Origin: Streptomyces longisporoflavus
Lineage (GTDB): Bacteria > Actinomycetota > Actinomycetes > Streptomycetales > Streptomycetaceae
Assembly (NCBI RefSeq): GCF_014649775.1
Contig: NZ_BMTR01000009.1
Location: 124,001-188,000 of the forward strand
Direction: 5' to 3'
DNA: 64,000 nt
Below the pieces are notes generated by a model. The model worked only from the letters and a program-made list of their open reading frames with translations, ran no database searches and had not been told where the DNA came from. This document shows positions 8,548-17,811 of this stretch, piece after piece. The position numbers were made by a program, and so were the translations under genes. Position 1 is the stretch's first letter; each line of letters opens with the position of its first letter.

Positions 8548-9162
8548 TCAGACGCGGGCCACGGTCAGGGAGTGCAGGTAGCGCATGAGGGTCAGCAGGG
8601 TGTCCCGGCTCGACGCGCGCTGCCTGGCATCGCATTTGACCATCGGCACGACCTCGTCCAGGTCGAGGGCGCGGCGCAGCGTGTCCATCGAGTGGTGGGG
8701 CGCGTCGGGGAAGTCGTTCACGGCGACGACGAAGGGCACACCGCGCTCCTCGAGTCGGCCGATCACGTCGAAGCTGACTTCGAGACGGCGTGTGTCGATC
8801 AGTACGACCGCGCCGAGCGCACCTTCGAAGAGGCCGTTCCACAGGAACCAGAAGCGCTCCTGGCCGGGGGTGCCGAACAGGTAGAGCACCAGTTCCTCGG
8901 AGAGGCTGATCCGGCCGAAGTCCATGGCGACGGTGGTGGCCGTCTTGCTCTCGGAGCCGTAGTTGTCGTCGACGCCGATGCCCGCCTGGGTCATGGTCTC
9001 TTCGGTGGTCAGCGGACGGATCTCGCTGACCGAGCCGACCATCGTCGTCTTGCCGACCCCGAAGCCGCCCACGATCACGATCTTCACGGCGGCCGTGGCC
9101 GTGTGCGGCAGGGCCTCTTCCTGGCTGGGCCCGGTGATCGTGTCAGAGCTTTTGAAGTCCAT
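8548..9162 (-). CDS. rarD: Conservon small GTPase-like protein (CvnD type)
   Basis: 204-residue Ras-like ATP/GTP-binding protein, the D component of a conservon. Nucleotide-binding motifs: P-loop GGFGVGKTT, switch-II FGTPGQERFWF, and VNDFPD in the NKxD position. It is thought to act with the A-C proteins at the membrane as a eukaryote-like G-protein signalling complex that affects development in Streptomyces. The start overlaps the end of the DUF742 gene by 20 bases, indicating coupled translation. Confidence 0.92.
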   Translation of the reverse strand: MDFKSSDTITGPSQEEALPHTATAAVKIVIVGGFGVGKTTMVGSVSEIRPLTTEETMTQAGIGVDDNYGSESKTATTVAMDFGRISLSEELVLYLFGTPGQERFWFLWNGLFEGALGAVVLIDTRRLEVSFDVIGRLEERGVPFVVAVNDFPDAPHHSMDTLRRALDLDEVVPMVKCDARQRASSRDTLLTLMRYLHSLTVARV

Positions 9163-9532
9163 GCATCACCGCTTCGAGAAGGGAACGGTCGGGGAGCGTG
9201 GAGCGGACGATCGGCGCCCGGGCCTGTACCAGGTCGGCCCCGAGCATCTTCGTCAGCAGGATGGTCACCACGCTGAACGGCAGCGCGAGATACGCGGAGA
9301 TCTCGGCGACGGACAGCGGCGCACCGCAGAGCCGCAGGACGTCGGCGTGCTCCGGCTCGGCCGTCGGCGGTGCCTCGCCGTGCGCGACGATCAGCGTGAC
9401 GAGGTCGAGGGGCGCACGCTCCGTGTCCTCACCGGTCAGGATGTACAGCCGCTCGGGATTCTCCGGGGTGCGCCGTTCCCGTTGGGGAGGGTCGTCTCGG
9501 TGGGAGGGGTTCTCGCCTTCCGGAGGACTCAT
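9143..9532 (-). CDS. rarC: Conservon DUF742 protein (CvnC type)
   Basis: 129-residue protein with a DUF742 winged-helix-like core (LYILTGEDTE, LCGAPLSVAEISAYLALPF, TLPDRSLLEAVMHGLQKL). Residues 1-30 are polar and probably disordered. The ATG at 9532 overlaps the preceding roadblock gene stop (ATGA), and the end overlaps the GTPase-like gene. Its order between B and D components fixes the assignment. The biochemical role in the conservon complex is unresolved. Confidence 0.92.
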   Translation of the reverse strand: MSPPEGENPSHRDDPPQRERRTPENPERLYILTGEDTERAPLDLVTLIVAHGEAPPTAEPEHADVLRLCGAPLSVAEISAYLALPFSVVTILLTKMLGADLVQARAPIVRSTLPDRSLLEAVMHGLQKL

Positions 9533-9936
9533 ACGACCTGCCCGTCTCGCCGTGGCGGGCTCGTCAGATGGGCGCCGATCCGCACCACGAGGTCCCGCAT
9601 GCGGTTGCCGATGAGGCCCGCGTCGACGGTTTCGTCGGCGAGCACGGCGAGGTAGGCGCCGGCTCCCGCGGCCATCAGATAGAAGTAGCCGCCGTCGACC
9701 TCGATGATCACCATGCGCATCCCGCCACCGCTGCCGGGGATCTCGGTGGCGACCGCGGCGGCCAGGGACTGGAGTCCCGCGCAGGCCGCGGCGACCCGGT
9801 CGGCTCCGTCGGGGTCTCCGCCGTAGCGCGCGATGCGCAGGCCGTCCGCGGAGAGCACGACGATCTGCCGGGTCTGCGGCACCCCGTCGGCGAGTTCCTT
9901 GAGCATCCAGTCGAAATTGGCCCGCTGCTGGATCAT
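9529..9936 (-). CDS. rarB: Conservon roadblock/LC7-domain protein (CvnB type)
   Basis: 135-residue roadblock/LC7 protein (FDWMLKELADGVPQTRQIVV, RMVIIEVDGGYFYLMAAGAG), the family that modulates small GTPases, here probably the D protein encoded two genes on. The start overlaps the stop of the sensor-like gene (ATGA) and its own stop overlaps the next start (ATGA), so all conservon genes A to D are translationally coupled. Confidence 0.93.
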   Translation of the reverse strand: MIQQRANFDWMLKELADGVPQTRQIVVLSADGLRIARYGGDPDGADRVAAACAGLQSLAAAVATEIPGSGGGMRMVIIEVDGGYFYLMAAGAGAYLAVLADETVDAGLIGNRMRDLVVRIGAHLTSPPRRDGQVV

Positions 9937-11561
9937 TTGCAGCCTCCCTCGTCGGCGTTGTCGGCACTGCCGTGGTCGTTTCCGCTGTGTCCCTTGGGGA
10001 ACAACGGGTCATCGGCCGCGGTGTCGTCGCCGTTGACGCCCTTCATGAAGGCCTCGATCCACAAACCGGGCTCCTTCTCCTCCTTCTTCACCGGTTCGGG
10101 AGCGACCGGTGCCTTCGCCTGCGGCGCGTACTGGGCGCGCTGCGCGGCGTACTTCGCGTCCTCGGCCTCCTGGGCGATGCGCTCGGCCAGCGAGGTGCGG
10201 ACCCGGCTGCGGCGCTGCGGCAGACCGTTCGACGTCCATTCGGTGACCTCGGGGATGTCGTCCTCCATGGCCGAGGTGAGCGGCTTGGGGAGGGGCGGCC
10301 CCGCCGTCATCACGCGGGGCTTCTTGCGCCGGATGCCGTGGGGCTCCTCGATGGGCACGCCCTCGGCGTTCACCCGGGGCACCGCGGACGCGCCGATGCC
10401 GTGCGCGAGGCCGGGTGCGGGTCCGGTGGTGATCATCTCGTGCGGGACGATGAGCACCGCGCGGACGCCGCCGTACGCGGACTGCCGCAGCGAGACCTGC
10501 AGGTTGTACATCTGCGAGAGCCGGCCCACGACGGCCATGCCCAGACGGGGGGTTTCGCCGAGGTCGTTCAGGTCGATGCCGGCCTGCGCCTGCGCGAGCA
10601 TCCGCTCCGCCCGTGCCCGCGCCTCCTCGCTGAGACTGACGCCGCCGTCCTCGATCTCGACGGCGATGCCCGTCTGCACCTCGACGGCGGTGACGTGCAC
10701 GCGGGTCTGCGGCGGCGAGTAACGCGTGGCGTTGTCGAGCAGTTCGGCGCAGGCGTGGATGAGCGGTTCCACGGACGTGCCGCGGATGGCGACCTTGGCG
10801 ATCGAGTGCAGGTCGACGCGCTGGTACTCCAGGATCCGGGACATGGCGCCGCGCAGCACGCTGAACAGCGGTACGGGTTTGGGCCATTGGCGTCCGGGGC
10901 GGGCGCCGCCGAGGACGGTGATCGAGTCGGCGAGGCGGCCGATCAGGGCGGTGCCGTGGTCGATGCGGAGCAGGTCGTCGAAGACCTCGGGGTTGCGGCC
11001 GTGGAACTCCTCCATCTCGCGCAGCTCCGCGGACTGCTGGTGGACGATGGTCTGGACGCGGCGGGCGATGTTGACGAAGGCGCGCTGCGAGGACTCACGC
11101 ATCGCCTCTCCGGTGTCCAGGGTTTCCAGGACGTAGCGGAGCATCTGGCGCTGTGAGTCGGGGAGTTCGGCGAAGGACTCGTCGCCGTCGACGAGGTGAC
11201 GGATCACTTCCGAGGGCGCTTCGCCCGACCGGAGCCGGTAGACGGCCTCGGGGATGATCTCCCTGCCCAGGCGGATTGTCTCGTCGTCGTGGGACGCGAT
11301 ACGCCGATCCAGGTAGGCGAGCCGTTGCGCGTACTGCGCGCGCAGCTCCCGCATGGCCCGGCCGCGGCGCACCACCTCGGCACCCACCGCGACGACCACG
11401 AGGGTCGCGATCGCGCCGCAGCAGGCCACCGCGACGCGGGCGGGTTCCGCCACCGCCGCGACGGCGGCTCCGGTCGCCGCCGCCATCAGCATGGCGGGCA
11501 GCAACAGCACACGTGCGTAAGGGATTTCTCGGCCACCGGGAGGCGATTGAACACTCACCAT
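9933..11561 (-). CDS. rarA: Conservon sensor histidine kinase-like protein (CvnA type)
   Basis: 542-residue membrane protein heading the conservon. Two hydrophobic segments lie in residues 15-65, followed by a coiled region and an HATPase_c domain with N-box HACAELLDNATRYSP, G1 EIEDGGVSLSE and GLGMAV-like RLGMAVVGRLSQMY. I see no classical phospho-acceptor H-box, as is usual for CvnA proteins. The C-terminal 170 residues are charged, low complexity and probably disordered. The ATG at 11561 has GAGGG 6 bases upstream. The rar operon represses aerial growth in Streptomyces (established for S. coelicolor/S. griseus); equivalence here rests on gene order. Confidence 0.9.
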   Translation of the reverse strand: MVSVQSPPGGREIPYARVLLLPAMLMAAATGAAVAAVAEPARVAVACCGAIATLVVVAVGAEVVRRGRAMRELRAQYAQRLAYLDRRIASHDDETIRLGREIIPEAVYRLRSGEAPSEVIRHLVDGDESFAELPDSQRQMLRYVLETLDTGEAMRESSQRAFVNIARRVQTIVHQQSAELREMEEFHGRNPEVFDDLLRIDHGTALIGRLADSITVLGGARPGRQWPKPVPLFSVLRGAMSRILEYQRVDLHSIAKVAIRGTSVEPLIHACAELLDNATRYSPPQTRVHVTAVEVQTGIAVEIEDGGVSLSEEARARAERMLAQAQAGIDLNDLGETPRLGMAVVGRLSQMYNLQVSLRQSAYGGVRAVLIVPHEMITTGPAPGLAHGIGASAVPRVNAEGVPIEEPHGIRRKKPRVMTAGPPLPKPLTSAMEDDIPEVTEWTSNGLPQRRSRVRTSLAERIAQEAEDAKYAAQRAQYAPQAKAPVAPEPVKKEEKEPGLWIEAFMKGVNGDDTAADDPLFPKGHSGNDHGSADNADEGGCK

Positions 11562-11881
11562 GTATGCCCTCTGAACACTCGTCTTGGGGGAGGATGGGGG
11601 GATTGATTCCGTGAAATCGGGGGATTTTAGGGGTTGTTGCGAGCTGTCGACGTATGCGAACTATTCGAATAATCTGGGAACAAGCGCGCGAATACAGCGC
11701 AACTCGTTGCAACTCGCCGCGCTCCGGGCGAGCTTAGTGCGCCGGAATCAGCGCCGAGTCACATTCAGCAACCCTCTGCATCGGCCGCACCGGCGGGCAT
11801 ACACTCGGCCCCATTTGCACGCCGGGCGATCAATCGAACACATGGAGTGATGGCGTCGAACAGGCGTAATTGGATACGAAA
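11562..11881 (-). promoter_or_regulatory. Upstream region of the conservon operon
   Basis: About 320 bases without a gene, lower in GC than its surroundings, which should hold the conservon promoter. It contains a perfect 10-base palindrome TATTCGAATA (11662-11671) and the repeated half-site CAACTCG (11700-11716). No -35/-10 pair is convincing. Nothing protein-like is seen. Confidence 0.4.
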
Positions 11882-11922
11882 AAGGGCGGGCTCAGGGGGT
11901 CGAAACCCCTGAGCCCGCCCTT
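11882..11922 (-). terminator. Intrinsic terminator of the helicase gene
   Basis: Perfect 17-base stem (11882-11898 with 11906-11922) around a 7-base loop. On the minus strand the stem is followed by TTTTT, 46 bases after the helicase stop. Confidence 0.9.
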
Positions 11923-11967
11923 CTTCCCGGCGTAGGCCGTCAGCCCTCCGCCGACACCTCCCGACCC

Positions 11968-14781
11968 TCAGCCGACGGAGCTGTAGGCCACCACTCCCCG
12001 CAGCAACTGGTCCACGGCCTTGCGGGCGTTCTTCGCCACGGTCGAGTTCTCCCGCGGGGCCGCGGCGGCGATCTGCCCGAGGACATCGATCACCTGCTTG
12101 CACCACCGCACGAAGTCCCCGGCCGGCATCTCGATCTCCCGCAGGACCTCGTCGAGGCCCTTGTCGGACGCCCACATGTACGCGGCCCAGGCGAACCCGA
12201 GATCGGGCTCCCGCTGCCCGACCCCTTCCGCCTGGTTGATCTTGAACTCCTCCTCCAGGGCATCGAGCCGCCCCCAGATGCGCACCATCTCGCCGAGCGA
12301 GGCCTTCACCTTGCCGGAGGGCAGCTTGGGGGCGAGCGCGTCGTCCGCCATCCGCGCCTCGAACACCAACGCCGAGACGCACGCGGCCAGTTCGGCCGGG
12401 CCGAGCCCCTCCCAGACGCCTTCCCGCAGGCATTCGCTCGCGAGGAGGTCCAGCTCGCCATAGAGCCGGGCGAGCCGCTTGCCGTTCTCCGTGACCTCGT
12501 CGCCCCGCAGATAGTCCATCTCGGTAAGGAGCGCGACGATCCGGTCGAAAGTCCGCGCGATGGTGTTCGTGCGCCCCTCGATCCGCCGCTCCAGCTGCGC
12601 GGTGTCCCGCCGCAGGCGGTAGTAGCGCTCGGCCCACCGGGCGTGGTCCTCGCGCTCGTCGCACCCGTGGCAGGGGTGCGCCCGCAGTTCCGTACGGAGG
12701 CGGGCGATCTCGCGGTCGTCGGCGGCAGCCGCGCGGCCCTTGCGATGGCGCTCGGGCACGATGTGCCCGGCCTTCGTGCGCAGCGCGGAGGCGAGGTCGC
12801 GGCGCGACTGCGGCGAGCGCGCGTTGAAGGACTTCGGGATGCGCATCCGCTCCAGGGCCTCGACCGGCACCGGGAAGTCCATCGAAGCCAGCCGCTTGAC
12901 CTGCCGCTCGGCGGTGAGGACCAGGGGGCGCGGCCCGTCCTGGTGCTCGAAACCACGGTGGCCGTTGACCCGCCCCGCGGGGATACCGGGATCGAGGACG
13001 AGCGCCAGGCCCGCGTACTTCCCCGTGGGCACGTGGATGACGTCGCCCGGCTTGAGCTTCTCCAGGGCCGCGGCGGCGGCCGCCCTGCGCTGGTTGGCGC
13101 CCTGCTTGGCGAGCTCGGTCTCCCGGTCCTTCAGCTCGCGGCGCAGGCGGGCGTACTCCTCGAAGTCGCCCAGGTGACAGGTCATCGAGGCTTTGTAGCC
13201 CTCGAGACCCTCTTCGTTCTTCTGCACCTGCCGGGAGATCCCGACGACCGACTTGTCGGCCTGGAACTGCGCGAACGACGTCTCCAGGAGCTCGCGCGAG
13301 CGATGCCGCCCGAACTGCTCGACGAGGTTCACCGCCATGTTGTACGACGGCTTGAAGCTGGACCGCAGCGGGTAGGTGCGCGTGCCCGCGAGCCCCGCGA
13401 GGTGCTCCGGGCTCATGGCGCGCTGCCACAGGACCACCGCGTGGCCCTCGACGTCGATGCCGCGGCGTCCGGCACGGCCGGTCAGCTGGGTGTACTCACC
13501 CGGCGTGATGTCCGCGTGCTGCTCGCCGTTCCACTTGACGAGCTTTTCGAGGACCACGCTCCGCGCGGGCATGTTGATGCCGAGCGCGAGGGTCTCGGTG
13601 GCGAAGACCGCGCGCACGAACCCGCGCACGAAGAGCTCCTCGACGACCTCCTTGAAGGTCGGCAGCATGCCCGCGTGGTGCGCGGCGATGCCGCGCTCCA
13701 GACCCTCCAGCCATTCGTAGTACCCGAGGACGTGCAGGTCCTCGTCCGGGATGGCGGCCGTACGCTCCTCGACGATCTCGCGCACCTGCGCCCGCGCGTC
13801 CTCGTCGTTCAGCCGCAGCCCCGCGTACAGACACTGCTGCACGGCGGACTCGCAGGCCGCGCGGCTGAAGATGAACGTGATCGCGGGGAGGAGGCCCTCG
13901 GAGTCGAGACGGTCGATGACCTCGGGCCGGCCCGGCGTCCAGATCCGCGAGCGCTGTCTGCGCTCCCGCTCGCGGTCGGCCTCGCGGACCATCTTGCCCT
14001 TGCGACGGTCACGCGGGTTGTACGAACGGCTGGCCTCCATCCGCGCCATGCGGGTGAGGTCGGGGTTGACGGTCTTGCGCCGGCCCTCGCCCTCCTCCTC
14101 GAAGAGGTCGTACATCCGGCGCCCGGCGAGAACGTGCTGGAACAGCGGCACGGGCCGGTGCTCCGAGACGATCACCTGGGTGTCACCGCGCACGGTGTCC
14201 AGCCAGTCGCCGAACTCCTCGGCGTTCGAGACGGTCGCCGACAGGGAGACCAGTGTCACCGACTCCTGGAGGTGGATGATCACCTCTTCCCAGACGGCGC
14301 CGCGGAAGCGGTCGGAGAGGTAGTGCACCTCGTCCATCACCACATAGCCGAGGTTGAGCAGCGACCTGGAGCCCGAGTACAGCATGTTCCGCAGCACCTC
14401 GGTGGTCATCACGACCACCGGGGCATCGGAGTTGACGCTGTTGTCGCCGGTCAGCAGACCGACCTTGTCCGCGCCGTATCTCTTGGAGAGGTCGGCGTAC
14501 TTCTGGTTGGAGAGCGCCTTGATCGGCGTGGTGTAGAAGCATTTCTTGCCCTGCAGCAGGGCCAGGTGCACGGCGAACTCGCCGACGATCGTCTTGCCCG
14601 AGCCCGTGGGGGCGGCCACGAGTACACCCTTGCCCGCCTCGAGCGCCCGGCAGGCGTCGATCTGGAAGGGGTCGAGGCCGAATTCGTACATCTCGCGGAA
14701 GCCAGCGAGTGCGGTGGCCTGCTCGGCAGCGCGCTCGCGCGCCGCCGCGTACCGCTCGGCCGGTGAGAGGTCCTCTGTCAT
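11968..14781 (-). CDS. helY: Ski2/Mtr4-like DEAD/DEAH-box RNA helicase (HelY type)
   Basis: Superfamily 2 ATP-dependent helicase of 937 residues, like mycobacterial HelY and eukaryotic exosome-assisting Ski2/Mtr4. Motifs in order: Q-like FGLDPFQIDACRAL, Walker A AAPTGSGKT, Ia TPIKALSNQKY, DEVH box (VVMDEVHYLSDRF), SAT motif VSLSATVSN, and motif VI QLTGRAGRRGID. A C-terminal region of about 400 residues matches the DSHCT-type helical domain (WGRLDALEEEF, VRWCKQVIDVLGQI). ATG 14781 is preferred over the in-frame start at 14814 because of GAAAG 4 bases before it. Role in RNA turnover is inferred from the family. Confidence 0.92.
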   Translation of the reverse strand: MTEDLSPAERYAAARERAAEQATALAGFREMYEFGLDPFQIDACRALEAGKGVLVAAPTGSGKTIVGEFAVHLALLQGKKCFYTTPIKALSNQKYADLSKRYGADKVGLLTGDNSVNSDAPVVVMTTEVLRNMLYSGSRSLLNLGYVVMDEVHYLSDRFRGAVWEEVIIHLQESVTLVSLSATVSNAEEFGDWLDTVRGDTQVIVSEHRPVPLFQHVLAGRRMYDLFEEEGEGRRKTVNPDLTRMARMEASRSYNPRDRRKGKMVREADRERERRQRSRIWTPGRPEVIDRLDSEGLLPAITFIFSRAACESAVQQCLYAGLRLNDEDARAQVREIVEERTAAIPDEDLHVLGYYEWLEGLERGIAAHHAGMLPTFKEVVEELFVRGFVRAVFATETLALGINMPARSVVLEKLVKWNGEQHADITPGEYTQLTGRAGRRGIDVEGHAVVLWQRAMSPEHLAGLAGTRTYPLRSSFKPSYNMAVNLVEQFGRHRSRELLETSFAQFQADKSVVGISRQVQKNEEGLEGYKASMTCHLGDFEEYARLRRELKDRETELAKQGANQRRAAAAAALEKLKPGDVIHVPTGKYAGLALVLDPGIPAGRVNGHRGFEHQDGPRPLVLTAERQVKRLASMDFPVPVEALERMRIPKSFNARSPQSRRDLASALRTKAGHIVPERHRKGRAAAADDREIARLRTELRAHPCHGCDEREDHARWAERYYRLRRDTAQLERRIEGRTNTIARTFDRIVALLTEMDYLRGDEVTENGKRLARLYGELDLLASECLREGVWEGLGPAELAACVSALVFEARMADDALAPKLPSGKVKASLGEMVRIWGRLDALEEEFKINQAEGVGQREPDLGFAWAAYMWASDKGLDEVLREIEMPAGDFVRWCKQVIDVLGQIAAAAPRENSTVAKNARKAVDQLLRGVVAYSSVG

Positions 14782-14850
14782 CGTGCTTTCGAGACTACCG
14801 GCCACCACTGACAACGGACGATCATTATCTGCCTTACGGTCCGGCGGTCT

Positions 14851-15750
14851 CTACGGCCCGCCCGGCCCGAGGACCCGCACGGCTCCCGGCACGCACTCCG
14901 CCGTCAGCGGAAGGCCGCCGAGCTGCTCCCCGTCCGCGTACCCGGTGACGTCAGGCGCGGCGAGCTCCACCTTCGCGGCCCGGACCACGGTGACCTCGGG
15001 ATGGTCCAGGTGCGTGCCCTTGTACACCTTCGGGAAGACCTTCAGGAGTGTCGTACGGCTGCAGTCGCCGACGACCGTGACGTCGAAGAGGCCGTCGTGC
15101 ATGTCGGCCCGCGCGCAGATTTTCATGCCCCCGCCGTACGACGGTCCGTTCCCCACGGCGACGAGCGTCGCGTCGACCTCGCGGACCTCGTTGCCGTCCA
15201 GCGTGATGCGGTACGGGACGGGCCTGAACGCGGCCAGTTCGGCGATCATCGCCAGGTCGTACTTGAGGCGTCCGGAGGGCCAGCGCATCCGGTTGCCCCG
15301 GTCGTTGACCCGCGAGTCGAAGCCGGAGGCGAGCACGGTCCCGAACCACGTCTTGCCGACCCGCCCCAGGTCGACGTCGCGGGTACGCCCCGTGTCGAGC
15401 GCGTCGGCGATGACGGCCCCCGCCGCGGCCGGATCGCGCACCGGCAGCCCAAGAGCGCGCGCGAAGTCGTTGCCGGTGCCCACGGCGACTACCCCCAGCG
15501 GCGTCGGCGTCCGGGCGACGGCCTGCAGCGCGAGGCTCACCATGCCGTCACCGCCGACGGCTATCAGCGCGCGCGTACCGGCGTCGACCGCGTCCCGTGC
15601 CCGGCGCAGCGCGTCGGCGGAGTCCTCGCCGATGACCGTGCGCACGGAGAAACCCGCCGCCCGCAACGCCGAAGCGGCCGGCTGCGCCGCGTGGGCGCCC
15701 CGGCCGCGTCCCGCGGTGGGATTGACGAAGAGAGTGATCTCGCTGGTCAC
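14851..15750 (-). CDS. Diacylglycerol/lipid kinase family protein (YegS/DgkB-like)
   Basis: 299-residue soluble lipid kinase. Family motifs: FVNPTAGRGRG at the N-terminus, GGDGMVSLALQAV (catalytic GGDG), GVVAVGTGNDFARALGLP, and VAVGNGPSYGGGMKI with the C-terminal DAG-kinase fold ending VTGYADGEQLG. It probably phosphorylates diacylglycerol or a related lipid. It sits between tatC and the helicase in the same direction with 40-70 base gaps. Confidence 0.9.
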   Translation of the reverse strand: MTSEITLFVNPTAGRGRGAHAAQPAASALRAAGFSVRTVIGEDSADALRRARDAVDAGTRALIAVGGDGMVSLALQAVARTPTPLGVVAVGTGNDFARALGLPVRDPAAAGAVIADALDTGRTRDVDLGRVGKTWFGTVLASGFDSRVNDRGNRMRWPSGRLKYDLAMIAELAAFRPVPYRITLDGNEVREVDATLVAVGNGPSYGGGMKICARADMHDGLFDVTVVGDCSRTTLLKVFPKVYKGTHLDHPEVTVVRAAKVELAAPDVTGYADGEQLGGLPLTAECVPGAVRVLGPGGP

Positions 15751-15790
15751 TGGGGCCCCCGGACGTCGTGTGCGGGAGGACCCTACAAGA

Positions 15791-16750
15791 TCAGGTCACG
15801 TCGTCGAAACCGTTTACCCGATCTCGGTTCGCGCCGTCGCCGCTCGCCTGCCCCGGCAGCGCGCGGTTCGCGGACACGGGCTCGATCTCGCCGACGTCCT
15901 CGGGAGTCAGGTCGAGCTCGGAGGCCTCGTCGTCATCGGGTCCGGCCGCCTCGATCCTTGCCTTGCGCCGGTCGTTGAGGAGCGAGAAGGCGGTGGCGGC
16001 GAAGTAGAGCACCCAGATCGGCCCGGCGAGAGCGATCATGGTCAGCGGGTCCGTGCTGGGCGTCGCCACGGCCGCGAAGACCGTGATGCCCATGATCATG
16101 CCGCGCCACCAGCCGAGCATCCGCTTGCCGGTGAGCACCCCGGTGAGGTTCAGCATCACCAGGAGCAGCGGCAGCTCGAAGGAGAGCCCGAAGACGACCA
16201 CCATGCGGGTGACCAGGTCGATCAGTTCGTCAAGGGGGAGCTGGTTGTCGATCCCGACGGGCGAGAATTCCAGCAGGACCCGCGCCATCGTCGGCAGCGT
16301 CTTGTACGCGAAGAATCCGCCGCCCAGGAACAGGGGGAAACCGGCGGCCACGAAGCCGTAGGCGTACTTCTTCTCGCTGTTGTGCAGTCCGGGGGCGACG
16401 AAGGCCCACAGCTGGTAGAGCCAGATCGGCGACGCGAGCACCACGCCGGCCATCAGGGAGATCTTCAGCGCGAGGGTGAACGGCGTGAGCAGGCCGTTCA
16501 GCACGATGCGCGCGCAGGTGCCGTCTTCCTTCTGCGCCAGCTCGGCGAAGCTCTTCTCGCACCCCACGGAGTTCAGGATCGGGTTCGTGAAGAACTCGAT
16601 GATGTCCTTGTAGAAGAAGGCAGCGACGATCGCGACGACGATGATGGCCAGCACGGCCTTCGCGAGCCGGTTGCGGAGCTCGCGCAGGTGCTCCGCAAGC
16701 GGCATCCGCCCCTCGGGATCCTGTTCCTTCTTGCGGGCAGACTTGAGCAA
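15791..16750 (-). CDS. tatC: Sec-independent protein translocase subunit TatC
   Basis: Membrane receptor of the twin-arginine export system, 319 residues. Six hydrophobic segments; conserved cytoplasmic MPLAEHLRELRNRL with Glu, FVAPGLHNSEKKY and ATPSTDPLTM. The start is a TTG at 16750 with GAGG 7 bases upstream; no better start exists because the conserved N-terminus follows at once. A 60-residue acidic cytoplasmic tail follows the last helix. It lies 47 bases downstream of tatA. Confidence 0.95.
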   Translation of the reverse strand: MLKSARKKEQDPEGRMPLAEHLRELRNRLAKAVLAIIVVAIVAAFFYKDIIEFFTNPILNSVGCEKSFAELAQKEDGTCARIVLNGLLTPFTLALKISLMAGVVLASPIWLYQLWAFVAPGLHNSEKKYAYGFVAAGFPLFLGGGFFAYKTLPTMARVLLEFSPVGIDNQLPLDELIDLVTRMVVVFGLSFELPLLLVMLNLTGVLTGKRMLGWWRGMIMGITVFAAVATPSTDPLTMIALAGPIWVLYFAATAFSLLNDRRKARIEAAGPDDDEASELDLTPEDVGEIEPVSANRALPGQASGDGANRDRVNGFDDVT

Positions 16751-16797
16751 CCCACGTCCTCATCTCGTGCGGCAGGCCGGCCCTCGCCGGCCTTGGA

Positions 16798-17091
16798 TCA
16801 GCGCTGTGTGGTGCTGTCGGTGGGCTCGGTGACCGGCCGGGAGCTGGACACGTCGCCGGGCGCGGCCTTGATGGTACGCGGCTGAACGGAGGCGGCGGGG
16901 TCGGTGGGCGGGTCGGCCGGGACGGCTTCGTCCTTCTTGCCGTCCGTCTTCATCGCCTTGGCCTCGCTCTTGAGGATGCGCGCGGACTTGCCGAGCGACC
17001 GGGCCATGTCGGGAAGCTTCTTCGCGCCGAACAGCAGAACGATGACGACGAGAATGAGAATGATCTCGGGGGCGCCGATCTTTCCGAACAT
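16798..17091 (-). CDS. tatA: Twin-arginine translocase pore subunit TatA
   Basis: 97 residues: one N-terminal membrane helix ([20 protein letters not shown]), the conserved [16 protein letters not shown] hinge and amphipathic helix, then a polar Pro/Ser/Thr-rich tail. It forms the Tat pore with tatC downstream; a tatB-like gene is not in this window. A hairpin (17139-17160) lies in its leader. Confidence 0.95.
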   Translation of the reverse strand: MFGKIGAPEIILILVVIVLLFGAKKLPDMARSLGKSARILKSEAKAMKTDGKKDEAVPADPPTDPAASVQPRTIKAAPGDVSSSRPVTEPTDSTTQR

Positions 17092-17138
17092 AGGTCTTTA
17101 CCTTCTCACCGAGGCGGCAGGGGCGGGGCTGCCGGACA

Positions 17139-17160
17139 GGCCGGACTTGGCTGTCCGGCC
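17139..17160 (-). terminator. GC hairpin between the small membrane protein gene and tatA
   Basis: GGCCGGAC (17139-17146) pairs with GTCCGGCC (17153-17160) around TTGGCT. It has no T-run, so it could be a weak terminator of the pafBC transcript or a structure in the tatA leader. The 250-base gap (17092-17341) probably also holds a tatA promoter, but no clear boxes are seen. Confidence 0.4.
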
Positions 17161-17341
17161 ACCGTGCTGGCAGCGATCGTAACGCTCAGGGGTGAACGCA
17201 GGGCAATCCCTGTGCGTACTCCCAGTTGCGGCCCGCGCCTCGCACTCCGGGCCACTGCAGCAGCGTACCTGCCGGACAAGGGAAGTTGACAGGCCGCGGC
17301 ATCGATGCGGACCACGGCCGTATCTAAGGGGTGCACAGGGA

Positions 17342-17539
17342 CTAGAGGACGTCCCGGCCCGCACGGGCCGCACCCGTCGCCGCCGCCTCGAGATCCTCCG
17401 CGGCACGGTTGATCCGCTGTGTGGTCCGCGTCACTTGATTGCTGAGGCGCTGCGCCTCGACGAAGACCCTGATCGCCAGTACGCCCAGTACGGCGAGGCC
17501 GCAGAACCCCGCGGCAATCGCCACCATCGCCCAGAACAT
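17342..17539 (-). CDS. Small single-pass membrane protein of unknown function
   Basis: 65 residues: a membrane helix at 3-28 (MVAIAAGFCGLAVLGVLAIR) followed by a polar, coiled-coil-like segment (VEAQRLSNQVTRTTQRIN). The topology, with a cytoplasmic coiled tail, recalls DUF948-type small proteins, but I do not recognise the family. It starts 9 bases after the zinc-ribbon stop in the pafBC-to-tatA row, which supports it being real. Confidence 0.75.
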   Translation of the reverse strand: MFWAMVAIAAGFCGLAVLGVLAIRVFVEAQRLSNQVTRTTQRINRAAEDLEAAATGAARAGRDVL

Positions 17540-17548
17540 GCGCCGAGC

Positions 17549-17800
17549 CTAGACGGTCGAGTGCAGACGCAGTGTCCGCACCCCGCCGCCGGTGAGCAGT
17601 TCGACGATGCGCTCACCCGCGGGCTTGCGTACCGCCGTGCCGCACTCGGGGCACGTGAAGGAGTAAAAGGTGGTGCGGGCCGACGCGCCGATGGCCAACC
17701 GCAGCGCGCCCGCGGAGAGTTCGAAGCGGGCGCGGCAGTCGGGGCAGGCGGCCTTGAAGAGCACAGGGCCGATTCTCGACATTCCGGGAATCTCGGACAT
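17549..17800 (-). CDS. Zinc-ribbon protein (FmdB-like)
   Basis: 83 residues with two CxxC knuckles, CPDC near residue 19 and CPEC near residue 50, spaced as in a zinc ribbon (ACPDCRARFEL, YSFTCPECGTAV). ATG 17800 has AAGGA just upstream and is preferred; a TTG at 17815 would give a TTGA overlap with the pafC stop. Possibly a small nucleic-acid-binding or regulatory partner of pafBC; function unknown. Confidence 0.75.
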   Translation of the reverse strand: MSEIPGMSRIGPVLFKAACPDCRARFELSAGALRLAIGASARTTFYSFTCPECGTAVRKPAGERIVELLTGGGVRTLRLHSTV

Positions 17801-17811
17801 GATCCTTGTGT